64,000 nt of DNA. Source: Roseburia_C sp900315735. Lineage in GTDB: Bacteria > Bacillota > Clostridia > Lachnospirales > Lachnospiraceae. A program made the position numbers and the translations under genes. Positions 1 through 8,104 of the stretch are shown one piece after another. Numbering within the stretch: position 1 is the stretch's first letter; each line of letters begins with the position of its first letter. The DNA lies in NCBI GenBank assembly GCA_052118425.1, contig JBQKHF010000004.1; one strand, 5' to 3'. The notes below the pieces were generated by a model. That model was not told the origin of the DNA and ran no database searches. It saw only the letters and a list, made by a program, of their open reading frames with translations.

Positions 1-1
1 A

Positions 2-508
2 AACACACAGGCCACAGAAAGGGAACTGGATCTGTGCGGTTATTTTGTCATCATTACATCGGACAAAATGACAGCGAAGGAAGCTCTGCATATCTATAAG
101 AGCCGGGATATATCGGAGAAAGCTTTTCGTGGTGACAAGACATATCTAGGAGACAAGAGTCTGCGTGTGCATTCGACTGAATCAACATCCGCAAAGATAT
201 TTATTGAATTTGTTGCGATGATTATCAGAAATAAGATGTATACCTGTCTGTTTGATGAAATGAAGCGATTGAATAAAAAACCGAATTATATGACGGTACC
301 AGCCGCCATAAAAGAACTGGAAAAGATTGAACTCACAAGACAGGCCGACAATGTATATCGTCTTGATCACGCGGTAACAAAGACGCAGAAAAATATCCTG
401 AATGCATTTGGATTGACGGACAAGAACATAGAATACCGAGCGAACTGGATCAGTGAAGAACTGAAGAAAAGTATGATGAAGGAGAAACACAAAAATGGCG
501 AGAGGTAA
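2..508 (+). pseudogene. DDE transposase, C-terminal part (cut by window edge)
   Basis: The frame is open from base 2, so the first visible ATG at 68 is internal and the 5' part lies outside the window. The visible ~168 residues resemble the C-terminal catalytic part of IS1634/IS4-type DDE transposases: a stretch on growing or shrinking activity followed by a helix starting SRDISEKAF, which supplies the last acidic catalytic residue, then FRGDKTYLG and an IEFVAMIIRN helix. The gene ends at 508 and overlaps the next small gene by 14 bases, so the two are probably translationally coupled. Whether the full gene is intact cannot be judged from this window; it is typed as a fragment only because it is incomplete here. 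The family assignment rests on recalled motifs, not on a search. Confidence 0.7.
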
Positions 509-740
509 AAGAATAATCGGAATCGATGCAGTAAACCAACAGATCGAAGCTGCTGAAGCAGAAGTAATCAAGGCTAAAAAGAAGTATGATGAAGCAACTG
601 ATAAACTGAAGAGTCTATTGGACAAAAAGAAAGCACTGCAGACAGAGGAGCTGATGAATGCAGTCATGAAGAGCAGTCGCTCCTATGAGGAGATCCTTAG
701 ATACATTCAGTCGGATTCATCTGAAGAGCAGGAATTATAA
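495..740 (+). CDS. small coiled-coil protein coupled to the transposase gene
   Basis: An 81-residue, highly charged protein. Residues ~10-55 are rich in Glu, Lys and Ala with heptad-like spacing, which suggests one long coiled coil; the C-terminus (SSRSYEEILRYIQ) looks like a short amphipathic helix. The start codon lies inside the end of the transposase gene (14-base overlap), so it is most likely translated by coupling and belongs to the same mobile element. I recognise no named function. Similar short coiled-coil proteins do follow transposase genes in Clostridia, but that is recollection, and a role in transposition is inference. Confidence 0.65.
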   Translation: MARGKRIIGIDAVNQQIEAAEAEVIKAKKKYDEATDKLKSLLDKKKALQTEELMNAVMKSSRSYEEILRYIQSDSSEEQEL

Positions 741-747
741 TCTATAG

Positions 748-793
748 AAAGTCTCCAGTTTCAGTGGTCAGTGCTGAGACCGGAGACTTTTAG
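748..793 (+). terminator. intrinsic terminator after the transposon genes
   Basis: A 17-bp stem, nearly perfect apart from one A.C mismatch and one G.T pair, closes a short loop. The left arm AAAGTCTCC begins at 748 and the right arm GGAGACTTT ends at 790, followed by a short T run. It lies 8 bases after the stop at 740 and probably marks the right end of the element. Confidence 0.7.
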
Positions 794-837
794 GTTTAAA
801 ATTTCTGGAAGTTCACATAAAAATTTCCAACTTCATA

Positions 838-893
838 TTGACAATTTGAAATCCCAAGCGTATTATGAACATATGAACAAATGCTCATATGTT
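838..893 (+). promoter_or_regulatory. sigma-A promoter and ArsR/SmtB-type operator of the metal-efflux operon
   Basis: TTGACA (838-843), a 17-base spacer and TATTAT (861-866) form a strong sigma-A promoter. The inverted repeat AACATATGA-N8-TCATATGTT (868-893, perfect 9-bp arms) begins just after the -10 box and covers the expected start of transcription. Its centre ATATGAACA...TGCTCATAT matches the imperfect 12-2-12 operators of SmtB/CzrA/CadC sensors, so the neighbouring ArsR gene is probably autoregulated by occlusion of RNA polymerase. Confidence 0.85.
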
Positions 894-915
894 AAAGCGA
901 GCTGGAGGTGAGAAG

Positions 916-1275
916 ATGGCAATGAACGATGTAGAATGCTGCGAAGAAAACTGCATTCATGCAGAGCTTCTGAAGAAGGCAAGAGAGAAGATGCCGGATG
1001 AAGATGAATTATATGATCTGGCAGAGCTTTTTAAAGTATTTGGTGATTCTACCAGAATCCGGATTCTGTTTGTGTTGTTTGGCTCAGAAGTATGTGTGTG
1101 TGATCTGGCAGAGACGTTGAACATGACGCAGTCAGCAGTATCCCATCAGCTTAAGATTTTAAAACAGGCGAAGCTGGTAAGCAGCAGGCGGGAAGGAAAA
1201 TCCGTATTTTATTCACTGGCAGATGAACATGTAAGAACCATTATCGACCAGGGCAGAGAACATATTGAAGAATGA
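916..1275 (+). CDS. ArsR/SmtB-family metal-responsive repressor (CadC/CzrA type)
   Basis: A 119-residue winged-helix repressor. The ATG at 916 is preferred over 889 because GGAGGTG (904-910) is placed correctly for it and the 889 start overlaps the operator. The recognition helix region reads TQSAVSHQLKIL. Two metal sites are visible: an alpha3N-type set (Cys8, Cys9, Cys13 with Cys60-Val-Cys62 in the CVCDLAE motif, as in CadC) and a complete alpha5 set D103-x-H105-x10-H116-x2-E119, as in SmtB/CzrA. Members of this family bind DNA without metal and release it on Zn, Cd or Pb binding. It heads an operon with a free metal-binding protein and a P1B-ATPase, so it most likely senses the exported metal. 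Confidence 0.92.
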   Translation: MAMNDVECCEENCIHAELLKKAREKMPDEDELYDLAELFKVFGDSTRIRILFVLFGSEVCVCDLAETLNMTQSAVSHQLKILKQAKLVSSRREGKSVFYSLADEHVRTIIDQGREHIEE

Positions 1276-1288
1276 GGAGGACATTATT

Positions 1289-1507
1289 ATGAAGAAAAAA
1301 TTTAAATTGGAAGACTTAGACTGTGCAAACTGTGCAGCAAAAATGGAAGATGCAATCAAGAAAATCCCGGGAGTCAATGATGCTGTAGTAAGCTTCATGA
1401 CACAGAAAATGACCATCGATGCAGAGGATGAGCGTTTTGAAGAAATTATGGATGAAGTAGTAAAGACATGTGCAAAGGTAGAACCGGACTGCCGGATTCT
1501 GCGATAG
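1289..1507 (+). CDS. free-standing heavy-metal-associated (HMA) domain protein
   Basis: A 72-residue protein of ferredoxin-like HMA fold, with the metal-binding motif D-C12-A-N-C15 in the first loop. GAGGAGG (1274-1280) sits 8 bases before the ATG at 1289. The following ATPase has no N-terminal HMA domain of its own, so this protein probably acts as its detached metal-binding domain or as a soluble chaperone handing Zn, Cd or Pb to it. The gap to the ATPase gene is 10 bases, so the pair is cotranscribed and made together. Its metal preference cannot be read from CxxC alone. Confidence 0.88.
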   Translation: MKKKFKLEDLDCANCAAKMEDAIKKIPGVNDAVVSFMTQKMTIDAEDERFEEIMDEVVKTCAKVEPDCRILR

Positions 1508-1517
1508 GAGATAGCTT

Positions 1518-3392
1518 ATGACAAAGAATCAGAAAAAAATGCTGGAGCGTATTCTGGTTACGGGTGTGTTATTTGTAGCACTTCTGGTATTGGAACACGT
1601 TGGTATCTTAGAACAGATTACACAGCCAGTCCTGATTTTTATTATTTATCTTGTGCCGTATCTTCTGATTGGCTATGATATTATATTTAAGGCTTTTCGG
1701 AATATCAGTCATGGACAGGTATTTGATGAGAACTTTCTGATGATGATTGCAACGTTTGGAGCATTTGGAGTACGGGAGTATTCCGAGGGTGTTGCAGTTA
1801 TGCTGTTCTATCAGATTGGAGAACTTTTCCAGGGTTATGCAGTTGGAAAATCCAGACAGTCCATTGCAGATATGATGGACATTTGTCCGGAATATGCCAA
1901 TGTGGAAGAGGATGGCAAATTAGTCCAGGTAGATCCGGATGATGTGGAAATCGGCACTGTCATTGTGGTAAAACCGGGCGAGCGTATTCCATTGGATGGA
2001 ATTGTAGTAGAAGGTGAGTCCATGGTCGATACCGCGGCACTGACCGGAGAATCTGTTCCAAGAAGAGCAGCAGAAGGTGATGAAATCATCAGCGGCTGTG
2101 TCAATGGAAGCGGTACTTTAAAGGTAAAAGTAACAAAAGCATTCGAAGATTCTACAGTATCCAAGATTCTGGAACTGGTGGAGAATGCCAGCAGCAAGAA
2201 AGCAAGAGTGGAGAACTTTATCACCAGATTTGCAAAATATTACACTCCGGTTGTTACCATTGGAGCAGTAATTCTTGCAATCCTGCCACCGATTATTTTA
2301 GGCGGCGGCTGGGCTGAGTGGATTCAGAGAGCTTGTATTTTCCTTGTTATTTCCTGCCCGTGTGCCCTTGTAATCTCAGTCCCATTGGGATTCTTCGGTG
2401 GTATCGGAGCATCTTCTAACTTAGGTGTTCTTGTAAAAGGAAGTAACTATTTAGAGGCAGTGGCTGAGATGACCACTATCGTATTTGATAAAACCGGTAC
2501 ACTGACCAAAGGCGAGTTCAAGGTATCTGAGGTACTTCCGGTAAATGGAAGTAAAGAGGAACTCTTAGAGCTTGCAGCCCATGTAGAAGGATATTCTAAT
2601 CATCCGATTGCTAATTCCGTGCGTGAAGCCTATGGCAAAGAACTGGATATGAACCGGGTAAATGGAACGGAAGAAATTGCCGGACATGGAATTCATACAT
2701 TTGTAGATGGAAAAGAAGTATGGCTTGGAAATGCCAAAATGATGGCAGCCCGGAATATTTCCTATACCGAAAACAGCAGTGCCGGAACCGTGATTTATGT
2801 TGCGGTAGATGGAGTATTTGCCGGAACCATTGTAATTTCCGATTCCATTAAGGAGGGCGTAAAAGAAGCTATCCATAGCATGAAGAAGGTAGGCGTGAAG
2901 AAATGCGTTATGCTGACCGGAGACCGTAAGGCAGCAGCACAGGCAGTAGCAGATGAACTGGGACTGGATGAAGTGCATGCAGAATTACTGCCGGGTGACA
3001 AGGTAAGTCAGGTTGAGGCACTTCTGAAAGAACAGCATGAGAAAGAAAAACTTGCATTTGTGGGTGATGGCATCAACGATGCACCAGTACTGACCAGAGC
3101 AGACATTGGAATTGCAATGGGAAGTATGGGGTCTGATGCGGCAATCGAAGCTGCAGATGTAGTTCTTATGGATGATGATGTGCGAAAGATTGCATCTCTT
3201 GTGAAGATTGCAAGAAAGACACTTTCCATCGTGCACCAGAATATCGTATTTGCACTTGGCGTAAAAGCAATTGTGCTGATACTCGGTGCATTTGGTATTG
3301 CCAATATGTGGGAAGCAGTATTTGCAGATGTAGGTGTATCTGTCATTGCAATTTTAAATTCCATGCGGACACTGCGCATTGCAAAGAAATAG
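1518..3392 (+). CDS. cadA: P1B-type Zn/Cd/Pb-exporting ATPase (CadA/ZntA type)
   Basis: A 624-residue heavy-metal transport ATPase of the inner membrane. It shows the dephosphorylation motif TGES (176-179), the membrane metal site C280-P-C282, the phosphorylated Asp324 in DKTGTLT, an HP motif (SNHP) in the nucleotide domain and the hinge GDGINDAP. CPC followed by ALVIS is typical of the Zn/Cd/Pb subgroup, whereas Cu pumps usually have CPCALGLA, as in the second ATPase of this window. It lacks the usual N-terminal HMA domain, which is encoded separately just upstream. It is the effector of the ArsR-HMA-ATPase efflux operon and is followed by a strong terminator. Confidence 0.93.
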   Translation: MTKNQKKMLERILVTGVLFVALLVLEHVGILEQITQPVLIFIIYLVPYLLIGYDIIFKAFRNISHGQVFDENFLMMIATFGAFGVREYSEGVAVMLFYQIGELFQGYAVGKSRQSIADMMDICPEYANVEEDGKLVQVDPDDVEIGTVIVVKPGERIPLDGIVVEGESMVDTAALTGESVPRRAAEGDEIISGCVNGSGTLKVKVTKAFEDSTVSKILELVENASSKKARVENFITRFAKYYTPVVTIGAVILAILPPIILGGGWAEWIQRACIFLVISCPCALVISVPLGFFGGIGASSNLGVLVKGSNYLEAVAEMTTIVFDKTGTLTKGEFKVSEVLPVNGSKEELLELAAHVEGYSNHPIANSVREAYGKELDMNRVNGTEEIAGHGIHTFVDGKEVWLGNAKMMAARNISYTENSSAGTVIYVAVDGVFAGTIVISDSIKEGVKEAIHSMKKVGVKKCVMLTGDRKAAAQAVADELGLDEVHAELLPGDKVSQVEALLKEQHEKEKLAFVGDGINDAPVLTRADIGIAMGSMGSDAAIEAADVVLMDDDVRKIASLVKIARKTLSIVHQNIVFALGVKAIVLILGAFGIANMWEAVFADVGVSVIAILNSMRTLRIAKK

Positions 3393-3395
3393 TAT

Positions 3396-3439
3396 AAAGG
3401 CGTTTATTGAGAAAAAGAATCAGTAAACGCCTTTCTTTT
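3396..3439 (+). terminator. intrinsic terminator of the metal-efflux operon
   Basis: Perfect 11-bp arms AAAGGCGTTTA (3396-3406) and TAAACGCCTTT (3424-3434), followed by CTTTTA. It lies 3 bases after the ATPase stop codon. Confidence 0.88.
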
Positions 3440-3581
3440 ACCAAACGGATAGGCTATACTAACAAAAGTTACAAAAAGCTAACAGGAAGTTGGAAATAGT
3501 ACAGCATTGGGAAAGAGGGAAGCAGGAGTAACAAAATAAAAGAACTGAAAAAAGAGTCAGAAAAGAAAAAGGAGGATGAAT

Positions 3582-4280
3582 ATGTTTCTGGAGATTCAGG
3601 ATTTGAAAAAAAGTTTTGGACAGGGAGAGGCAAAAACAGAAGTTTTGAAGGGAATTAATTTCTCTGTTGAAAAAGGTGAGATTTGCGTATTGTTAGGACC
3701 GTCTGGTTCCGGTAAATCAACACTTTTGAATATTATCGGAGGAATTGACAGTGCAGACAGCGGCTATATTTCCATCAATGGAGAGAAAACAGCAGATATG
3801 AACGAAAAGGCACTGACGAATTACCGCCGCCGCCATTTAGGATATGTATTTCAGATGTATAATCTGATTCCAAACCTCAATGTGAAGGAAAATATCGAGG
3901 TAGGAGCATATCTGAGTGATAAATCATTAGACATTGACGAATTGCTTAAGACACTGGGACTTTATGAGCATCGTCATAAGCTGCCAAACCAGTTATCCGG
4001 TGGACAGCAGCAGCGTACAGCCATTGGCCGTGCCATTGTAAAGAACCCGGATATTCTGCTCTGTGATGAGCCGACCGGAGCACTGGATTACAATACATCC
4101 AAAGAGATTTTGAAGCTGATTGAGGATGTAAATCAGAAATATGGAAATACCGTTATTATGGTTACCCATAATGATGCCATCAAAAACATGGCAGACCGTG
4201 TCATTAAGCTGCGTGATGGACAGATTCGAAAGGATTACACCAATGAAGTGAAGATTCCTGCACAGGAACTTGACTGGTAA
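3582..4280 (+). CDS. ABC transporter ATP-binding protein (MacB/LolD class)
   Basis: A 232-residue nucleotide-binding subunit. Walker A is GPSGSGKST (39-47); LSGGQQQR is the ABC signature and DEPTGALD the Walker B with D-loop. GQQQR and GALD are typical of the MacB/LolD/FtsE class that works with FtsX-type permeases. The ATG at 3582 is chosen because GGAGG (3571-3575) stands 6 bases before it; the ATG at 3576 would have no space for the ribosome. The gene is followed after 8 bases by an FtsX-type permease, so the two form one exporter. Substrates of this class include lipoproteins and antimicrobial peptides; none can be assigned here. Confidence 0.92.
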   Translation: MFLEIQDLKKSFGQGEAKTEVLKGINFSVEKGEICVLLGPSGSGKSTLLNIIGGIDSADSGYISINGEKTADMNEKALTNYRRRHLGYVFQMYNLIPNLNVKENIEVGAYLSDKSLDIDELLKTLGLYEHRHKLPNQLSGGQQQRTAIGRAIVKNPDILLCDEPTGALDYNTSKEILKLIEDVNQKYGNTVIMVTHNDAIKNMADRVIKLRDGQIRKDYTNEVKIPAQELDW

Positions 4281-4288
4281 AGGCGGTG

Positions 4289-6550
4289 ATGAAAGTGAAG
4301 AGTCCATTAAGAAAACGAATTCCAAGAGAATTGAAAACAGATTTTGGAAAATATCTTGTGATTTTTCTGTTTCTGACAGCTACTATCGGATTTGTATCGG
4401 GATTTCTGGTGGCAGGAAGCAGTATGATAACTGCCTATAATGAGAGTTTTGAAAAGTACAATATTGAAGACGGCAATTTCGAATTGATGGAAGAAGCTGA
4501 TGATATCCTGCTTACAGAACTGGAAAAAGAAGGCGTAACAATTTATGAGAATTACTATCTGGAAGAAGAGGTGGTAAATGGAAAGTCAGACAGTACCCTC
4601 CGCATTTTTAAACCGAGAAACGAAGTGGATAAAGTATGTCTGATGGATGGAGAAATGCCGCAGCAGGAAGATGAAATTGCAATTGACCGGATGTATGCGG
4701 ACAATAATTCCTTAAAAGTAGGAGACACCATTAAAGTAGGTGGTGAGAAAAAGACCATCAGTGGTCTTGTGGCATTATCGGATTACAGTGCTCTGTTTTC
4801 CGATAGCAAGGATCTGATGTTTGATGCCATAAAATTTGGCGTTGCCATTGCCACAGAGGATGCTTTTGATGCTTATGGCACCGGCAATCTCCATTACAGC
4901 TATTCCTGGAAATATGAAAAAACTCCGGCTGATGATACGGAAGCAAAAGAGAAAGCAGAAGATTTTATGAAAGTGCTGAGCAGTAAGGCGGTAATAGCAG
5001 CATACATACCGGCATTTTCCAATCAGGCAATTCATTTTACGGGAGATGATATGGGTGGAGACAAAACAATGGTAATGACGTTGTTATATATCCTGATAGC
5101 GATTATGGCATTTGTCTTTGCAGTTACCACCAATAATACGATTACAAAAGAAGCAGCAGTCATCGGAACGCTGCGGGCATCCGGCTATACCAGAGGAGAA
5201 CTGCTGCGGCATTATCTGCATCTTCCGGTATTGGTGACAATCGTAGCAGCAATTATTGGAAATATACTTGGCTATACCGTATTTAAAAATATGGTAGCAG
5301 ATTTGTACTATGGAAGCTATAGTCTGCCGACCTATCATACCATCTGGAATGGGGATGCGTTTATCCTGACAACGGTGATTCCGGCAATCATAATGATTGT
5401 TATTAATCTGCTTTTGATTTCTTCCAAACTGCGTATTTCACCACTGAATTTCCTGCGCAGGGATTTGAGCAGAAGAAAGCGGAAAAAAGCAGTAAAACTG
5501 CCGCATTTCAAATTCTTTAACCGGTTCCGTATCCGTATTATTTTACAGAACCGTGCGGGCTACCTGACTTTATTTATCGGTATTGCTTTTGCAGAAATTC
5601 TGCTGGTTTTCGGCATGATGATGTCACCACTTTTAGACCATTATCAGGATGAAGTGCTGTCCCACATGCTTGCAGATTATCAGTATGTATTAAAAGCACC
5701 GGTTCCAACGGAAACAGATGGCGCAGAGACTTATCTTGCCGGTAGTTTAAAGACAATGCCGACAGAATTCAGCAGCGAAGAGGTCAGCGTCTATGGAGTT
5801 GAAAAAGACAGTGCTTATGTTGATATTGATTTCCCAAAAGAAGGTGTTTACATTTCGGATAGTTATGCAGAAAAATACCGGCTTGCAGAAGGCCATACCA
5901 TTGAGTTAAAGGAAACTTATGGAGATAAGAAATACAAGTTTAAGGTGGCTGGAATCTATGAGTATCCGGCAGCAGTGGCAATTTTTATGCCGGAAGAGGA
6001 ATATCGGGATGTATTTGACAAAGAGGAGGATTATTTCAATGGATATTTCTCCGATAAGAAGATTACCGATATTGAGGATGCCTATATCATGACGACCATT
6101 ACAGAAGATGACCTCACCAAGGTATCAAGACAGCTTGATGTATCTATGGGCGGCATGTTCTATCTGATGAATGTATTTTCTGTTGCACTGGCAGCAATCC
6201 TTATTTACCTGATGACAAAGCTGATTATCGAGCGGAATGCTTCATCCATATCCATGGTTAAGATATTGGGTTACAACACTCGAGAAATCGGGAAATTGTA
6301 TCTGACAGCCACCACCTGGATTGTGGTGATATCCGTTATCCTGGGTGAAGCAATTGCTACAGAAACCATTAATGTCATCTACCGGGCAATGATGAGTGAT
6401 TACTCCGGCTGGCTGAGCATCTACTATGACCCGAACATCTACTGGAAAATACTGCTTATGGTACTGGCAGCATACTTCGTAGTGGCATTGTTCTGCCTTC
6501 GGAAGATTCGGAAGATACCGATGGACGAAGCTTTGAAGAATGTAGAGTAG
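4289..6550 (+). CDS. FtsX-type ABC transporter permease
   Basis: A 753-residue membrane protein with an N-terminal membrane segment (~residues 15-40), a large extracytoplasmic domain, a three-helix FtsX block (~260-380), a second membrane segment near 425, another extracytoplasmic domain and a final three-helix FtsX block at the C-terminus. This duplicated layout is usual for long MacB/YtrF-like permeases of Firmicutes. ATG 4289 is chosen; a GTG at 4286 is equally possible because the AAAGGCGG upstream is close to both. It is coupled to the preceding ATPase. Such pairs often answer to cell-envelope-active peptides, but no BceS/BceR-type two-component genes lie next to it. Confidence 0.88.
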   Translation: MKVKSPLRKRIPRELKTDFGKYLVIFLFLTATIGFVSGFLVAGSSMITAYNESFEKYNIEDGNFELMEEADDILLTELEKEGVTIYENYYLEEEVVNGKSDSTLRIFKPRNEVDKVCLMDGEMPQQEDEIAIDRMYADNNSLKVGDTIKVGGEKKTISGLVALSDYSALFSDSKDLMFDAIKFGVAIATEDAFDAYGTGNLHYSYSWKYEKTPADDTEAKEKAEDFMKVLSSKAVIAAYIPAFSNQAIHFTGDDMGGDKTMVMTLLYILIAIMAFVFAVTTNNTITKEAAVIGTLRASGYTRGELLRHYLHLPVLVTIVAAIIGNILGYTVFKNMVADLYYGSYSLPTYHTIWNGDAFILTTVIPAIIMIVINLLLISSKLRISPLNFLRRDLSRRKRKKAVKLPHFKFFNRFRIRIILQNRAGYLTLFIGIAFAEILLVFGMMMSPLLDHYQDEVLSHMLADYQYVLKAPVPTETDGAETYLAGSLKTMPTEFSSEEVSVYGVEKDSAYVDIDFPKEGVYISDSYAEKYRLAEGHTIELKETYGDKKYKFKVAGIYEYPAAVAIFMPEEEYRDVFDKEEDYFNGYFSDKKITDIEDAYIMTTITEDDLTKVSRQLDVSMGGMFYLMNVFSVALAAILIYLMTKLIIERNASSISMVKILGYNTREIGKLYLTATTWIVVISVILGEAIATETINVIYRAMMSDYSGWLSIYYDPNIYWKILLMVLAAYFVVALFCLRKIRKIPMDEALKNVE

Positions 6551-6563
6551 AACTTGAAAATGT

Positions 6564-6593
6564 AATATTGCAGAGAAACTGCTGGTATTTTTA
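6564..6593 (+). terminator. weak terminator-like hairpin after the ABC operon
   Basis: GCAG-AGAAA-CTGC extended by imperfect AATAT/GTATT pairing and followed by a T5 run, 13 bases after the permease stop. The stem is short, so this is a tentative call. Confidence 0.4.
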
Positions 6594-6691
6594 TACAAGT
6601 ATATTTTCATCCCGCCCAGCCAAACTAAAACCATATCAAACTAACTGAAATTCTTAATATGATAAAGAATTCTCACCACGCACATTTTATG

Positions 6692-6745
6692 TTGACAACA
6701 GAAATGTAATTAGTTATGATAAACACAAGTTAGGAATAGCTAACT
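6692..6745 (+). promoter_or_regulatory. sigma-A promoter with an 18-bp palindrome resembling a DtxR/IdeR box
   Basis: TTGACA (6692-6697), 17 bases, TATGAT (6715-6720). Just downstream AGTTAG-N6-CTAACT (6728-6745) is a perfect 6-bp-arm palindrome over the expected transcription start. TTAG...CTAA arms are reminiscent of DtxR/IdeR iron boxes (TTAGGTTAGCCTAACCTAA class). The genes behind it (DUF3793, flavodoxin) are typical of iron limitation, so iron-dependent repression is a reasonable inference. Confidence 0.65.
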
Positions 6746-6766
6746 AGAGCGAAAGGAAAAGAAGAT

Positions 6767-7384
6767 ATGAGTACAGAAATTCTGGAAATTGTACAACAGA
6801 TGGATTTACACAATGCAGAGACGCAGTTAGCGTTACAATGTGCCCCATTGATCGCAGGAGTAAAGATATCCAATCTCTTAGTCGTTTCAACAGGCATGGA
6901 GGATGCAGTAAAACAGTGCCTGAGAAAATCCGGAATTTCATTCCTGCCACTGCTCAGGACCAGGGAAAAGGCTCGTTACCTTCTTTTTCGGAAGAAACCG
7001 TTGGAGGCGTATCTGATGCGTAAAGAGATACGAGAGCTGCTGCAGGAGTCCGGTTATCAGGACTTTACGCTCGGAAATATTCTCAGTACGTTTCAGAAAC
7101 GTTACCAGGGTTATATGTGCGGAGAACCTGGTTTTCCTCATGAAATGGGAGTGCTGCTTGGCTATCCGGTAGAAGATGTAAGAGGATTTATGGAACAGAA
7201 TGGACAGAATGCACTCTATCAGGGTTACTGGAAAGTGTATGCGCACGTTCCGGAAAAGAAACGTCTTTTCGCACGCTATGATATGGAAAAAGAGACCATC
7301 ATCCAGCTTCTCTCCAATGGAGTGGGAATGCGGGACATCATTGATATTTATAATGACAGCATGCCGCAGAAAGCGGCTGTTTAG
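6767..7384 (+). CDS. DUF3793 family protein
   Basis: A 205-residue soluble protein without signal peptide or membrane segment. Recognisable DUF3793 stretches are LALQCAPLIAGVKISNLL near the N-terminus, the central LRTREKARYLLFRK, and HEMGVLLGYPVEDVRGF followed by a YWKVY motif. The family has no proven function. In Clostridia its genes commonly stand beside flavodoxin and Feo iron-transport genes, and here a flavodoxin follows after 12 bases in the same operon. A role in low-iron physiology is therefore likely but inferred from context only. Confidence 0.85.
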   Translation: MSTEILEIVQQMDLHNAETQLALQCAPLIAGVKISNLLVVSTGMEDAVKQCLRKSGISFLPLLRTREKARYLLFRKKPLEAYLMRKEIRELLQESGYQDFTLGNILSTFQKRYQGYMCGEPGFPHEMGVLLGYPVEDVRGFMEQNGQNALYQGYWKVYAHVPEKKRLFARYDMEKETIIQLLSNGVGMRDIIDIYNDSMPQKAAV

Positions 7385-7396
7385 GAGGTAGAAAAA

Positions 7397-7828
7397 ATGA
7401 GTAAGATTCAAGTAGTTTATTGGACACAGTCAGGAAACACACAGGCAATGGCTGAGGCTGTTGGAAGAGGAATTGAAGCAGCTGGCAAAGAAGCAGAGGT
7501 TGTTGATGTAAGTACAGCTGATATGGATGCATTAAAAGCTTCTTCCGTATTTGCAATGGGATGTCCTGCAATGGGAGCAGAAGTCTTAGAAGAAGGCGAG
7601 ATGGAGCCATTCGTTGAAGAAGTAGAAGGCTTTGCAGCAGGTAAGAAAATCGCTTTATTCGGTTCTTACGGATGGGGCGATGGACAGTGGATGCGTGACT
7701 GGGTAGACCGTATGACAAGCGCAGGAGCAACCGTTGTAAATGGCGAAGGTGTGATTTGTCAGGAAGCACCGGATGACGATGCAGTCGCTGCATGCGAAAG
7801 CTTAGGCAAACAGTTAGCAGGAATGTAA
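7397..7828 (+). CDS. short-chain flavodoxin
   Basis: A 143-residue FMN electron carrier of the cytoplasm. The FMN phosphate loop TQSGNTQAMAE (~residues 10-20) is clear, as are the two isoalloxazine-flanking loops around GCPAMGAE and GSYGWGDGQW. The length fits short-chain flavodoxins of Clostridia such as the Clostridium beijerinckii protein. AGGAGG stands before the ATG. It shares a promoter and probable iron operator with the DUF3793 gene; flavodoxin normally replaces ferredoxin when iron is scarce. Confidence 0.93.
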   Translation: MSKIQVVYWTQSGNTQAMAEAVGRGIEAAGKEAEVVDVSTADMDALKASSVFAMGCPAMGAEVLEEGEMEPFVEEVEGFAAGKKIALFGSYGWGDGQWMRDWVDRMTSAGATVVNGEGVICQEAPDDDAVAACESLGKQLAGM

Positions 7829-7892
7829 ATTCCAAAAACAAAATCATTTCCGTAGGGTACAAACAAATTGTATTATATATCATAACCAGAAG

Positions 7893-7958
7893 AAGTCTTG
7901 CAGAAAACTGCAAGGCTTTTTCACTTTACAGGAAATTACTTTCCTGTAAAGTGAAAAA
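7893..7958 (+). terminator. terminator followed by a 19-bp perfect inverted repeat
   Basis: AAGTCTTGCAG (7893-7903) and CTGCAAGGCTT (7908-7918) form an 11-bp stem (one G.T pair) with a 4-base loop and a T5 tail: an intrinsic terminator for the flavodoxin operon. A second hairpin overlaps the tail: 19-bp perfect arms (7917-7935 and 7940-7958) around the loop TTAC, with core CACTTTACAGGAAA. The second arm is followed by AAAAA on the left and CG on the right, so it could also stop transcripts from the minus strand. Confidence 0.8.
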
Positions 7959-7978
7959 CGCTCCGCGAGGATGCGCAC

Positions 7979-8044
7979 TGCGGCGTATAAGGTAGATGTC
8001 GCAAGCGACCGCCGCAGGCGCGAGAATGTGCCAGGGCACATTCT
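7979..8044. repeat. GC-rich double-hairpin intergenic element
   Basis: Two adjacent hairpins in an otherwise AT-rich gap. The first pairs TGCGGCG (7979-7985) with CGCCGCA (8010-8016) and contains the inner hairpin GTCGC-AA-GCGAC (7998-8009). The second is AGAATGTGCC-AG-GGCACATTCT (8023-8044), a perfect 10-bp stem. There is no T run. It lies 60 bases before the M14 peptidase gene. It resembles REP-like intergenic repeats, but no second copy was seen in this window. Confidence 0.6.
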
Positions 8045-8104
8045 TTGTTACGTTTTGAAAACAGCTGCATATACTGATAAGAAGGACTGGAAACAGGTGA
8101 AAGA

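Noticed and set aside
1..791. Composite transposon carrying the metal-efflux operon
   Set aside because: Only one insertion element end is visible and no second copy lies on the other side of the operon.
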